This document shows positions 10,691 to 22,592 of a stretch of 64,000 nucleotides of DNA, piece by piece. The stretch is from NCBI GenBank assembly GCA_050084985.1, contig JBITNC010000001.1, positions 148,304,001 to 148,368,000 of the forward strand, given 5' to 3'. The stretch comes from Nageia nagi. Lineage: Eukaryota; Pinophyta. Under the pieces are notes generated by a model. It worked only from the letters and a program-made list of their open reading frames with translations, searched no databases and was not told the origin of the DNA. Each line of letters begins with the position of its first letter. The stretch's first letter is position 1. A program made the position numbers and the translations under genes.

Positions 10691-11540
10691 CTTACTTCCT
10701 TATGAAAGAATGGACTTGTGCAAAATTATGAATGATGTAAATATGTCCTTTAAGGGTTAGTAAACAAAACCCATTGGACTCTTAAGATTCCAAGTTATGA
10801 ATGGATGATATTTTATGCATTTTACTTTATGTTTAGAATTTTTTTGCTTTATCTACTTATGCAAAATTGTAAATATTGAAATGGGCAACCCCCTAAAATG
10901 AACACATCCATCGTACATTTGCAACATGAATTATTTAGGGATCCATGAGGTGAGGATAGGCAACTTGGAGCCTTTAAGATAGACTATCCAAATGGTGCAA
11001 AATTCATACTTCTCAATTCCCTTAAGTCTTCTATTGATCTGGATATAACTCCAATAGGTGGATAGGCATGTGTGTAATGATACCATGTGTCTACATGTCT
11101 ATTCAGAGATTATCTTGATAACTTAAGAGGAAAACTTGAAACCTAATCAAGATCAATAATTTAGTTGATCCAATAAATATCATAACTTTATAAAATAGTA
11201 GGTACTTCTCCTTGTGAGAAAGTACAAAACTGAGCAAGGCAAACTAGTTGAGGATTGGTAGTATTTGGGCTCCTCTTATGTAGGCATCTAGGTGAAGGTC
11301 TAATTTTAGATAAGAAAAAAATCCTCTACAATGTCACTTTACATCTACAATTCCTAGTGATAACAAAAGCATTTGGGTACATGGGATATATATTTGAATT
11401 GTAAAATATTTGCACTTGTGAATCAAATCAAGCATGTCTCTAGTGTTAAATTTAAAATGTATTATTTACTTAGTTAAAACCTAACATATAATGTTGTTTA
11501 TTGAACTATATGCTTATTATTTCATATTCTTATATAGAAA

Positions 11541-12830
11541 ATGGGAGACTCCTTTTTACCCAAACATATTCTTGATGGTTCCAACTTTAGGATTTGGGAA
11601 CCTTGGATGAGAGCTAAGTTGCAGGCGAAGAAGCTTTGGTAAACAATGAATGAGAACCTTATACCTCCTATAGATGAGAAGGCACTAGAGGCTTACAACA
11701 CAAAGAATGAGTTAGCAACCTCCATGATTTATCGTGTAGTTTTAGATGATGTGCTCTTGATGATTTCCTCTTCAACCTTAGCAAAGGAAGCTTGGGATAA
11801 GCTAAATCAAATCTACCTTAGTTCAAACTTTTCAATAAGGTTTACCATTTTTCAAAATTTATTTCAATCTTATCAAAGAGGAAGATGAAAATATTGCCAT
11901 CTACTTAAACAAAATCATTAACCTAAGGACCCAACTTGTTGCTTGTGGGTTCAATTAGACCAATGATAAGTTCATGGTCTTCATCATTCTTCAAATCCTT
12001 TCTTCAAAATTTGAAAATTTTATAATAGTTATAGAAATAAGACTTGATGATCAGGAATAAGTTTTCTCCATTGAGAACCTTTCTAGGTGCCTTTTGTAGC
12101 ATGAGAAAACCCTTAACAATAAGGTGTTGATATCTTTTTCTAAGGATAATAAAGTTACTCTTGGAGAAATCAAAACTCTTTTCAAGAAGAAGTTCAACCA
12201 TTAAAAGAAATCTTATCCTTCTTCCTCCAAAAGGTTTGAAAAAAAAAGTAATGGCTACAATAGCAATAAAAATAATAGAAACAACAACCACAACAACAAG
12301 GATAATGACAATAACAACCACTTCAAGCAAAGAGATGGAAAAAGCAAAGTAAACAATCTTCATCCCAAAGAAACATTTGATGGTAATTGTAACTATTATG
12401 GCATCTAAGGTCACAAAAAATTTGATTGTTACAAAAAGAAAAAAAAAAAAAAAAGAACAAAGGTAATGGAAATGTAAATAAATATAAAGAAAAGGTGAAT
12501 ATTCATATTGGTTTTGCTAGGGTGCTCTACTCCATGTCTCACTCTTTTTCATCTGATTAGATTGTTGATTTTGGTTGCACTAATCACCTACAATTTGAAA
12601 AGGAAAATTTTAAGCATTATCATAAGTATAGAAAGATGTAGTTGTGATAGATGATAACTCTACCCTTGAAGTTCAAGGAATTAGGAGTGCGTTGATTCAC
12701 GAGAAGGTTCTTGACAATATGCTCTATGTTTCTAAGCTTAGGATAGACCTTCTCTCTATAATATAAGTTGATAGAAAAGGGTACTCTTTTGATTTTGACT
12801 CATAATCCTAGTGCATTAAGAAAGGACTTA
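11541..12830 (+). pseudogene. Copia-3 gag-protease, decayed
   Basis: Begins at ATG 11541 (MGDSFLPKHILDGS). A TAA near 11641 interrupts gag; the next stretch 11646-11888 is open (NTKNELATSMIYRVVLDDVL). An Asn/Lys-rich low-complexity linker precedes the zinc knuckle near 12370-12435, which reads CNYYGI-stop-GHKKFDC: one Cys is lost, but the final H-X4-C spacing is canonical. The protease motif at about 12560 reads DFGCTNH in place of DSGCTNH (TCT to TTT at the Ser next to the catalytic Asp). Several stops are present. Not functional. Confidence 0.85.
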
Positions 12831-15467
12831 CCACTTTGGTTAAAGGATCAATGAAAGATAACCTCTACATTATGGATCAAGTTCCATCATATATGTGTCT
12901 TGCTACAAGTGTGTGTTCTAGAGGCAATGTTTGGCACCAATGTTTAGAACACCTTAACCATAAGAGTATTCATGTCATGAAAGACCAAGAACTTGTAGAA
13001 GGTTTACCTTCAACTTCTCCTTCAGTTGGTCTATGCAAGAAGTGAATTCTTGGCAAGATGCATAGATAAAAGTTTGAAAAAAATAAGGTAACAAGAGCAT
13101 CTCAACCACTTCCACTTGTGCATTTAGATTTGATGGGTCCATTTTAGACTAAGTTGGTTGGAGAAGCATCTTACATCTTCACCTTCATTTATGACTTTAG
13201 TAGAATGACCTTTGGGTATCTACTTGAGCATAAGGATCAAAACTTTGAGAGTTTTAATATTTTTAAGGCCTTTGTTAAGAATTAAACTAACCTTAAAATC
13301 AAAATGTTAAGATTAGATAATAGGGGGAATATAATAGCAATGAGTTCAATGACTATTATGCTAAGTATGGAATCAAGAGGTGGTTTACGAATCCTTACAC
13401 TCCTCAGTAGAATGATGTTATCAAAAGAAAAAATAAGATAATTATAGATATGACTAGATGCATGTTGGATAATCTTTATAGTTTCTTATGGGGTAAAGCT
13501 ATGAGCACTGCTATTTACAACTTGAATAGGTTTCTCACAAAAACCATTCATGGTAAAACCTTTTTTTATGTATGATCAAGAAGAAAACCTAACATTTCAC
13601 ACCTTAAGGTGTTTGGTTATGAAGCATTCTCCTACATTGTTTTTGAGAAAAAAAAAGTTAAATAAAAGAGCTTAAAAATGCATATTTTTGGGGTATTATA
13701 GTTAGCATAGAGGTTACAGTATCTACTCTCCATCCTACAAAGTCATGTTTATTTCAAGGGATGTAAAGTTTAATGAACTTTTTGAAAAATCTACTTTGAA
13801 TAAGAATGTTGATGATCTAGAGGACTCTTCAATTGCACCTAGCTGGTTAGATTTTGATGTAGATAAGTCATCTTAGGAATAAAACTCTCCAACTCAAAGG
13901 GTAAAAAGGAGCACAACCTTGAACAAATCCTTATTTGCTAAGATTGACAATAAGCATGAGCCCTCAACCTTCAAAGAAGCTTCTAAGTATGAGTGTTGGA
14001 TGGAAGCCATGAAAGTGGAGTATGAGGCATTTATAAAAAATAAAACTTAAGACATAGTTCTTTATCCTAATGAGAAGAATATGATTGGCAATAAGTGAAT
14101 CTACAAGTTCAAATTCAATTCAATTGAATATATTGAAAAATATAAGGCAAAGTTAGTAGCTAAAGGTTTTGCTCAGAAATATGGTGTAGATTATGAGGAA
14201 ACCCTTACTCCTTTGGCAAATATACCTACTATGAGAGTTATCATTGATCTTTTTATAGCTCAATGATGGAAAGTATTTCAACTTGACATCAAGAGTGCAT
14301 TTCTTAATGGTGACTTAGATGTGAAAATCTTCATGAATCAACCAGAAGGGTTTATTATATAAGGTAGAGAGTCTTTTATGTGCAAGCTAAAGAATTAATT
14401 GTATAGACTTAAGAAAGCACCTTGAGCCTAGTACAAAAAGATTTTAAGGTACTTTGTAGACATTGGATTCTTCAAGTGTCTTTCTAACTTCAATCTATAT
14501 GTGCTCAATCAAGAAAAAGATGTAGTCTTGATTCTCCTTTATGTGGATGATCTTTTGCTTATAGGGAATAATGATGAAATCATTCAAGAGTGCATATCCA
14601 AACTTAATGCAACATTTGAAATGATTGATCTTGCTCTCTTACACTACTATTTTGGAATGCAAGTGTATCAATACAAGGATTGTACTTATCTCAATCAATC
14701 GAAGTATATATCAAACATCTTGCAAAAGTTTAGAATAGAGGAATGTAGATATGTTGTAATCCTAGTCTCTCTTAAAATCACTATTTCTCTAAGTTCTAAT
14801 TCTTAGCTAGTTAATGCTATAGCTTATAGATAATTAATTGGTAGTCTTTTGTATTTGACTATATCTAGACCAGATATTACCTTTGTAGTGAATATGATGG
14901 CATAATTCATGCAAAAATTATATGTTGAGCACCTCAATACTATTAAGCAAATCTTGAGGTATGTTGCAAGGACTAAGAATCTTGCTCTCAAGTATTCTAA
15001 GTTACCCTCATTTGTTCTCTCTGGATTCTCAAATTTTGACTATGGGAGAGATAGAGATGATAGGAAGTCAACCTCTACGTATGTGTTTAACATTGGTTTA
15101 GGTGCTATCTCTTAGGCTTTCAAGAAGTAGCCTACTATTTCTCTTTTCACCATAGAAGCTAAATACCATGCCATGTCTATTGCAACCTAGGAAGCCATTT
15201 GACTAAGGCATATTTTGAAAGAAATTGGGTATGAGTAAGGTGGATCATCTTTGATTCTTTAGATAATCATTCAACTATTTCTTTGGTTAAGAATCCTATG
15301 TTCCATCAGAGAATAAAACATGTGAAAATACATGCCCATTTTATCAAGAAGAAGGTTCTTGATGGCACCATAAACCTGGAGTATTATCCATACACCTTGA
15401 TTTATTCATCAATCCCCTCCCAAAAGCTTAATTTTGTAAGCTTAGCAATGCCATCAGGTTGGTGAAG
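12831..15467 (+). pseudogene. Copia-3 integrase, reverse transcriptase and RNase H, decayed
   Basis: Pre-integrase domain at 12836-13045 (KGSMKDNLYIMDQV), integrase core to about 13510, then a linker. The RT starts near 13950 (WMEAMKVEYEA) and contains FQLDIKSAFLNGDL near 14278-14320 and the catalytic LLYVDDLLLIG at about 14536-14570, inside an open stretch 14501-14806. The connection/RNase H part is open at 14909-15115 and continues with stops to the C-terminus near 15467 (open 15283-15465). All domains of a Copia polyprotein are present in order INT-RT-RH, which is what separates Copia from Gypsy elements. Many stops make it dead. Confidence 0.88.
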
Positions 15468-16205
15468 TTGCCCTCAAGGGGGAGTGAATTTTGAATTCTT
15501 GTGTTGAATTCATATTTGTGATGATAACTTCACCCTTGGAAGGATTTTATGCTATATAGTGTTGATATTATTGTACACTTTCATGGTAAGTTTGCTCTAC
15601 ATGAGGAACTTGTACAAATTTTTAAAGCAAAACATTGGCCAATCTAGAACTATTTAGTTATCCATGTGTAAGGAACTCTTATGTGTATTTTGGCACTATG
15701 TACTTATCCATATGTGAGGAACTTGTATGTGCATACTTTATTTTTGTAATGATAATCAACACATGTTTTATATACAATAGGTGACTATGATTTTTTGGCA
15801 TGGCATCTTCATGATGAATTATAGTGTACCATTGATCAATTCATGATAGCATTTGTGTGATGCATCTATCCTTTTGATATGAATATGTTGCATCTAAATG
15901 ATCTTGTTATTTGAGCTGCTTATGACTTGCAAGTTCATTTGAGATTGTAGGTTACTTACCTTAGGTATGTAGGCTCTTGAAGACTCTTCATGACTTCTAG
16001 TTGGATGACTACTTCATGTACATTAAAATTGATTATGGTTAATGATTGTATTTGACCAAGTAGTGAGTCTCAAACTAGATCTTTCTTAATTCACAAATAT
16101 GTAAAAATTTCTCATCTTTGTTGTATATATTTGGAGGAAAACTCTCTTACTTTCTCTCTTTCTTCTCTCTTATTCACTCTATTCCAATATTGCATAAAGG
16201 GGGAT
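15468..16205 (+). other. Copia-3 3' untranslated region and polypurine tract
   Basis: About 0.74 kb with no reading frame of note. It ends in the purine run aaaggggga at 16196-16204, the second-strand primer directly before the 3' LTR. Confidence 0.75.
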
Positions 16206-16705
16206 TGTTAAAATGTATAATGCACTATTGTAAAGGTTATGTAATAATCTTCTATGTAAGTTCACTAATACTTAAGGGTATCATTTGATACCTTAAGTAT
16301 TTAAGTGAATATGATAATGTAACTTGTCTTTCACTCTATTTCATGAGCATGCCCCTTGGGTAAAAGGATGTGCATGTCATGCTTTTGTACATTGGATAAA
16401 AAGATGATCCAAAAAGGGATTTTGGCCTATAAATATAAGGCTCCCTCTTTGTGATCATATACTAATTTGTGGAGTAAAGTTATGCTATAGGATAGTGTTT
16501 AGGATAAAAGATTAAGAAGATTATAAGAGTTCATATTAGTGAATGAAGTGAGATTTAGTTAGTGTATGTACTCCTAGTTGGAGGAACCACACACATATTA
16601 TGTTATCTTTATGAGATTTCTTTGTGAGTTTGTTATATGTGTATTGTGAGCTCTCATATGATCTTAGGAGTTTAAGGTCGTTTAGTTTATATTTCAATTC
16701 TCTCA
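16206..16705 (+). repeat. Copia-3 3' LTR (500 bp)
   Basis: Starts TGTTAAAATG and ends TCTCA (TG...CA). Holds the family palindrome at 16261-16309 and a TATA box (TATAAATATA) at 16428-16437. Its last 227 bp match the truncated 5' LTR, apart from a 13-bp insertion that duplicates a tttgtgag-like motif. Confidence 0.93.
16428..16437 (+). promoter_or_regulatory. TATA box in the Copia-3 3' LTR
   Basis: TATAAATATA, at the same relative place as the TATA box of Copia-1. Confidence 0.65.
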
Positions 16706-17838
16706 GGGATTGCAATAAGTAGCCTACTACTACTCTCTCCACCATAGAGGTATAATATCGAGCCATGTCATTCATGACCTAGGAAGCCATTTGGTTTAGG
16801 TATTTTTTGAAAGAAATTGGCTATGAGGAATCTCATCCATCTCACATTTCTTCATATAACTAGTCGACTATTACTTTGGAAAAGAATACTATTTTTCATC
16901 AAAGAAACAATAGGTTGAAATACAAGCATATTGTATTAGGGAGAAGATTTTGGATGGTATACTCTAATTACAATATCTTCCATCAATTATAAACATGATC
17001 AATTTTTTCACCAAATCCCTTCTTGAAGTTCAATTTTATAACTTGAAGGAATCTATTGGATTGGTGATGTTACCTTCAAGGGTAAGTGAAGGTAGAATTC
17101 TTATTGAATTCATATTTGTGATGATAATTTCATCCTTAGGAGGATGTTTTGGATGTATAGTGTTGATCTATTTATGTATACCTTTGTGGTTAGTTCGCTC
17201 CATGTAAAAAAATAGTTATAGATTTTTAAGCATGTGATGGCTTATATTAGCACTATTTTAGTTATCCATATCATAGAAACTAGTATATGTTTTTTGGCAC
17301 TATTTAGTTATCCATATGTGAGGAATTCATATGTGCTTATGCTCTATTTTTTTATGATGTTCAACACATATTTTTTATACAAAAAGTGACTATGAGTATT
17401 GGCTTAACATCTTCATGATGACTTGCAATGCACCATTAATCAATTTATGGAAGGAATTACTTGATTTATTTATCTTATGTTGATATGAATGTTTATATGA
17501 TGCATCTAATTGATCATGTTTATGAGTTTCTTGTAAGTTATAAGTTTCTTCTTTAAAGTGCAAGTTACTTACTTTGAGTGAGCAAGCTCATGGAGCAAAT
17601 CACATGTCAACTTGTTGTTGAAAGAATACTTCATACAATGAAACTAGTTACAGTTAATGATTGTATTGTAAATCATTTTGTCAAATGGTAAAGTAGTAAG
17701 TCTCAATCTAAGATCTTGCTTATTTCTCATAGATATAAATTTTATCATCTTCAATTGTATCTTTGCATAGGATAACTCTTTGTTACTCTCTCTTTCTTAT
17801 CTCCTCTTTGTTTACCCCAATATTGCATTAAAGGAGAG
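16706..17838 (+). pseudogene. Copia-2 resumed: RNase H end, 3' UTR and polypurine tract
   Basis: The first bases (gggattgcaataagtagc) continue the RNase H region broken at 8482. The match to Copia-3 RNase H runs through EAI and LKEIGYE-like residues near 16780-16830. The C-terminal TKSLLEVQFYNLKESIGL is readable in an open stretch at 16995-17207. A 3' UTR like that of Copia-3 follows, and the purine run aaaggagag (17830-17838) precedes the LTR. Decayed. Confidence 0.85.
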
Positions 17839-18323
17839 TGTTAGAATGTATAATGCATTATTGTAAGGTCTCTTAATGTAATTCACTTAATACCTAAAGG
17901 TATCCCTAGATACCTTAAGTATTTAATGAATATAATAATTTAACTTATCCTACACTCCATCTCATGAGCATACCCCTTGGGTAAAAGGGTGATGCATATC
18001 ATAACATTGCACAATTGTTAAAATTATGATCCAATGAAGGATTTTAGTCTTAATATCACTCACTTAAGTTTATAGCAAAGTTATGCTCCTTTTTAAGTTG
18101 TAAGAGAAGTGAGAAAGTGAGTTATTGTAAAAGAGTACTCTTTGAGAATAAAAAGATCTCATATTAGTGGATTTACTCCCATGGTTAGAGTAACCACTTT
18201 ATATTGGTCTCATCTTATGTGAATGCTACTTTGGGATTGTATATTAATGCTTAAGGGATTTGAGAGATCTTTAATGTGATCTTGAGAAATTATGGATTTA
18301 GTCATTTAGGTTTATTTCCTTCA
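17839..18323 (+). repeat. Copia-2 3' LTR (485 bp)
   Basis: Starts TGTTAGAATG after a polypurine tract and ends TTCA. Palindrome at 17881-17931. Shares the CCCTTGGGTAAAAGGGTGATGCAT block with the next LTR at 18622. Confidence 0.85.
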
Positions 18324-18621
18324 TATTGATCTCAAAATTTGAAGCACTTAGAGATGGAATTTTGAAAAGGTCACTTTTTTAAGAAAGTAGTCCTCAAGTC
18401 TAGTTTTCAAATATGTAATTTATTCCAATACCCATATGATAAAAGTTATATTTTGATAGGCATATATAAAAATTACTATTTAAAATTTATCATTTTAGGA
18501 TCATACCTATAATTATTGGGCTAACATAATTTGACCTAAATTAAAGTATTTTTTTAAATCCTATTGTGAAATGATAGTTAAGACATTGTATAATGTTGAG
18601 AATATTTTTTTATAATTTTTG
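18324..18621 (+). other. AT-rich spacer between two related LTRs
   Basis: About 300 bp. Its start (ttgatctcaaaatttgaagc) faintly resembles a decayed primer site. A motif near 18519, ctaacataatttgacct, recurs after the second LTR at about 19258 as ctaatataatttgactt. This suggests that LTR plus downstream sequence was duplicated, or that this is the leader of a collapsed element. Confidence 0.5.
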
Positions 18622-19189
18622 TTGAAATTTGTAATGCATTATTGTAAGGTCTCTTGATGTAAATTCACTAATACCTACAGGTATCCTATATACCTTAAGT
18701 ATTTAGTAAATATGGTAATGTAAATTCACTAATACTTAAAAGTATTCTTAGATACCTTTTAAGTATTTATGAATGAAATAATGTAACTTATCCTACACTC
18801 CATCTCATGGACATTCCCCTTGGGTAAAAGGGTGATGCATGAAATGAATTTGTACAATGGTTAAAAGAGTGATCCAAGGGTGCATTTTGGCCAATAAATA
18901 AAGGGTCCTATCGTTGAGATTACTCACTTAATTTTGTAGTATTGTTATACTTTAGGATTGGTAAGATACATAGGAAGATTTGTTGCAGTAAGAGAGTGCA
19001 CTTTGAGGATAAAGATCTTATATTAGTGGATGTACTCCCATGGTTGGAGCAACCACCTTATATTGGTGTTAAGTTTGTGAGATTAGATATTGTGTTATGC
19101 TATTATGTTTCTGTGTTAGAGAGCTTTCATGAAATCTTTGTAGAAGAGGATTTTAGTCTATTAGGATTAGTTCTCTTAAGGTTTTGATG
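18622..19189 (+). repeat. Second LTR of the same Copia family
   Basis: Related to the LTR at 17839 over its whole length (palindrome at 18662-18710, the CCCTTGGGTAAAAGGGTG block, and a block with TATTAGTGGATGTACTCCCA near 19020). It has an internal duplication of about 60 bp (two taaattcactaatac copies at about 18660 and 18721). No purine tract precedes it. Solo LTR or tandem duplicate. Confidence 0.8.
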
Positions 19190-21800
19190 AAAAAAATATT
19201 TTTTTTATTAATTTGTTACTCGCCCTAATTACTTTTTTTTAAGTGTTTTTATTGGACTAATATAATTTGACTTAAACTTATCATTTTTTATATTTAGTAG
19301 AGAATTATGTGTAGAATTTTTTCATAAAATTTTTTTTCATAATTACAAAAAAATAAAAGTTATTAAAAAATAAAACAACTTATTTTTTCAAGTTTATGGA
19401 AAAGTTTGATTGAAAATTAGTTATAAAATAGAAAATATAGTCTAATTGCAAAAAAGTTCACATATTTGAAATCTACACTCTCTTGTCTATAATGGGTTTT
19501 AATTTTGTACAAAAATTTAAAAACTATTATCAAATACATGTTGGAATTTGGTTTTCTCCATTTCCATTGATAGGATTGGCTCACCATGCCTCTCCCAAGC
19601 CAAAATACAAGGCAAACCCTGAGGGAAGTAGATTTAAAATTTGGAATAGGATCTAGTTATAAAATGGGATCCTAATAGGAATGAGATCCCATTATAAAAT
19701 GGGATCATGATAGGAACAAGTTCCTAAAAGTACAATAGATCCATGAGAAAAGGAACAAGATCCTATTTTATGTGAATTTATAGTTTTTTCAAAATGGGAT
19801 CCTATTTTGTTTTAGAAAATTGGATCCTAATTTGGTATGATTCTTGAACCATAAATTGGGATCTTATTTTAATTTTGGCTTGGGAACATGAAATAAAATG
19901 GGATATTGATTTTTATAACATGGGATCTCATTTGACCCAAAAAATTCTAACTCTACCCATGTCCACTTTTAGTAAACATGAATTCTTGCATGCACCACAA
20001 AGAGTTAAGGAGAAGCATCGATCAAGCAACATCATTCATCCATAAACCATCATAAATACATTAAAATATCACTAATGTGCATTGATATATTATATAAGTT
20101 CCTATTACCATGCCTATGGCATGCTAACTAGCGAGGATGAGAGCTAATAGAGAAATACAAACATAGCAATGTGATTGAATAATATTGTAATTGATTTTTT
20201 TTTTATACTTATATTAATAAAGGTAAACCCCCATTTTTGTAACTTAATTACAATCTCTTTAATTATGCTTTTATAATATTTCTAGTCCTATTTATTTATC
20301 GACTACTGGTTGTAGATAAGAAACCAACTTAACTGATCCATTGGTCAACATTTAGCATGAAAGTTTTTAGATAAAAAACTTGTAAGATATAAAACCAAAG
20401 TAATCCATTAATTTAATTAACATAAACTTAAGTAGTTATTAGGCTAATTTTGGATAAATACTTAGAATAACTTTTCAAGCAACATGATCAATATTAGTTG
20501 ATCCCAATGTATTAATATTTGTAACTCAAATACCACGCACCATAGATATTCATAGTCTTGAATATCACCTTTGAGCTCTACATATGTATTAGTCATTGTA
20601 TGGTCTAATTATTTAAGGTAATAAAATATTTACTACCTATAATTAATTATATATTTGAATTGATCTCTAACAGGTGTATTATTAATACCCTCAGTGTCTC
20701 CTTATTTTATCCAAATACTTGAATATTTGCATTATTTAAGGTTTACAATTTTACCATGACTAAGCACATATATTATGATTACTTTGTGTTAGTAATCATT
20801 CACCTAAATACTATGGTAACCATATTCATCCAATAGAATATGCTATCATATATATTTAAAAATATAAGACCTCATTTGAAGTCCTTCAAAACCTTATGGT
20901 TTCTGAAAAATGTTCTAAGGATTAAATATTTAATGCTTTATTTTTTACCTTAAATATTTCTTATTTAAGGTTATTCTTAAAACATCATTTATTCATAATT
21001 AAATAATAATTATACATTTGTAAATTTCTTAATTAAAATATACGTTCATGCAAATCATGGAAATACTTGCAAGAGAGTAAGAGATAGAGATAATTGCAAC
21101 TAAGGATCTAGTTATTTAGTAGATTATTCCACTAAAATCTCAATGATTTCTTAGAGAATCATGACTTCTTAATGACTAGAGAATTAAAAGCAATATCACA
21201 ATTGCTTTTATTTTCAAAACACAAGTCTTTCTTAAGATAATCATAAGAAGTGAACAATACTACAATCAAATTGTAACCATACATATGTATAAAGATTTAT
21301 TTACAAGACTTACACAATAGTAGTAACCTCTAAACTTAATGTTATCCATATTTTTCAATTATTAATTTTTCTCATAAAGAAACCACTCAATCTTGTTAAT
21401 ATAGAAATAAATGCATAAATACTATATAAAGAGAGGGATATGGATTACAAGTATGATAATCTTCAAATTGTAAGTGATAGAATCTCTTCTCAATTGCTTG
21501 CAATATCACCCTTCAATAATCACAATCCTTTTCATTGAACATCTCTCTTGAAGAGACCTTTCTTTAATAAATTTTCAATTTGTTTGGAACAATAACTTGA
21601 AAATAGAAAGAAAGAAAGAATTTTTCAAAGTAGAATAAAACATCTTTTGATATATGCCTACTTACTATTTTTTCAAATATAGAAACATATATCACATTTT
21701 TTTCATTATCTATCTTTCTATTTTATGATTTATGAGAATAAAATATTAATTAAAATAATTATCTTTACTTTTATATACAAAGCACTTTGGATAATTTCTT
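19190..21800. other. AT-rich DNA without recognisable genes
   Basis: I see no coding region over this stretch. Part 19640-19930 repeats the motif AATGGGATC many times, including a perfect palindrome of 9-bp arms GATCCCATT and AATGGGATC with a 4-base loop at 19685-19706. The rest is A/T-rich with no LTR, TIR or RNA gene seen. Confidence 0.6.
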
Positions 21801-21813
21801 TAGACTCCAAAAC

Positions 21814-22005
21814 TCATTCCATATGCCCCCTCCTCACCCACACCCCCCAAGCCATTACCCCATGAACATCTAATATGACGAGGAATGCAAACTTGTTTAT
21901 CAAACATTGCACATACCATTCATCTATCTCCTTAGCTTGCAATAGCTTCTCATAGAGCCTACAATGTGCTCCTTCAAAACAAAAAACATTTGTTCCTCTC
22001 ACCAC
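21814..22005 (-). other. Unassigned short open frame
   Basis: A 63-codon frame on the minus strand (contains CRLYEKLLQAKEIDEWYVQ) whose predicted peptide looks protein-like rather than low-complexity, in a locally less AT-rich stretch. I do not recognise the family. It may be a remnant linked to the LINE fragment that starts 0.6 kb away, or a captured exon. Confidence 0.2.
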
Positions 22006-22592
22006 ATAGACTTGATCTTATCCATTGCCTTTATCATTCTCCTATATCCTTTTAGCCTTTTATCATCCCCAAATACCATGCCAACCATGAAATCAATATT
22101 TCCAAATGGACCTCCCATGCTTAATTACTCTACTTTTCACTTCCTTTTCACTACTAAACTTATCAAGAAAGCTATCAAAAAACAATTGTATAGGAAATGC
22201 ATTAGATTTGGATTCATTTTATGTAGAATTTTTTAACCATGTCATTATCTTATTTATTAGGCCCTTAACTTCAACCTTAATATTTTCTTACGTTTCTTTT
22301 ATTTGTTAACTTAGCATATCATCCATCTTATTCACAAAGTGGGGATTCACATTAACCCAATACTTACAGAACCATCAAGATTGAATATGTCTTTTCCGAC
22401 CTTTAAAACATAACATTAAATGTTCTTATATATCATAGATTAGACAAGGAGGGTCATGTATCAATCATATTTTCAACAAGATTACTAAACTAAAAAACCA
22501 TATCCTTGTTCTTTGGGCTATCATAGAATATGCATGTTACATATCTTCTATAGTCTTCTATTTCTTTGAGAATTTAGAAAATTTTCAATATT

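Larger units (their letters stand above)
8711..11540 (+). other. Copia-3 untranslated leader, 2.8 kb
   Basis: Holds in order: a segment like the Copia-1 leader next to the primer site, an AT-rich tract with an (AT)n microsatellite (9099-9161), a C-rich tract (about 9420-9780), more AT-rich DNA with a second (TA)n run (10040-10065), tandem repeats (10.2-10.7 kb) and a block at 10.88-11.34 kb shared with Copia-1. Short open frames at 9332-9619 and 9777-9959 encode nothing I recognise. Confidence 0.75.
8483..16705 (+). mobile_element. Copia-3: nearly full Copia element nested in Copia-2
   Basis: Order on the plus strand: truncated 5' LTR (8483-8696), primer site, leader, gag-pol, polypurine tract, full 3' LTR. 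Copia-2 RNase H sequence stops at 8482 and continues at 16706 with the codons for residues that should follow (the stretch read as W/C-x-K-x-PTT), so Copia-3 is inserted in Copia-2. The target duplication cannot be seen: a deletion removed about 13 nt of Copia-2, the left duplication and the first 270 bp or so of the 5' LTR. CpG is strongly depleted. Confidence 0.9.

Noticed and set aside
12004-12414. Minus-strand 136-codon frame with a hydrophobic core.
   Set aside because: Antisense of the Asn/Lys-rich gag linker of Copia-3; its Ile/Val runs mirror the AAC/ACA repeats.
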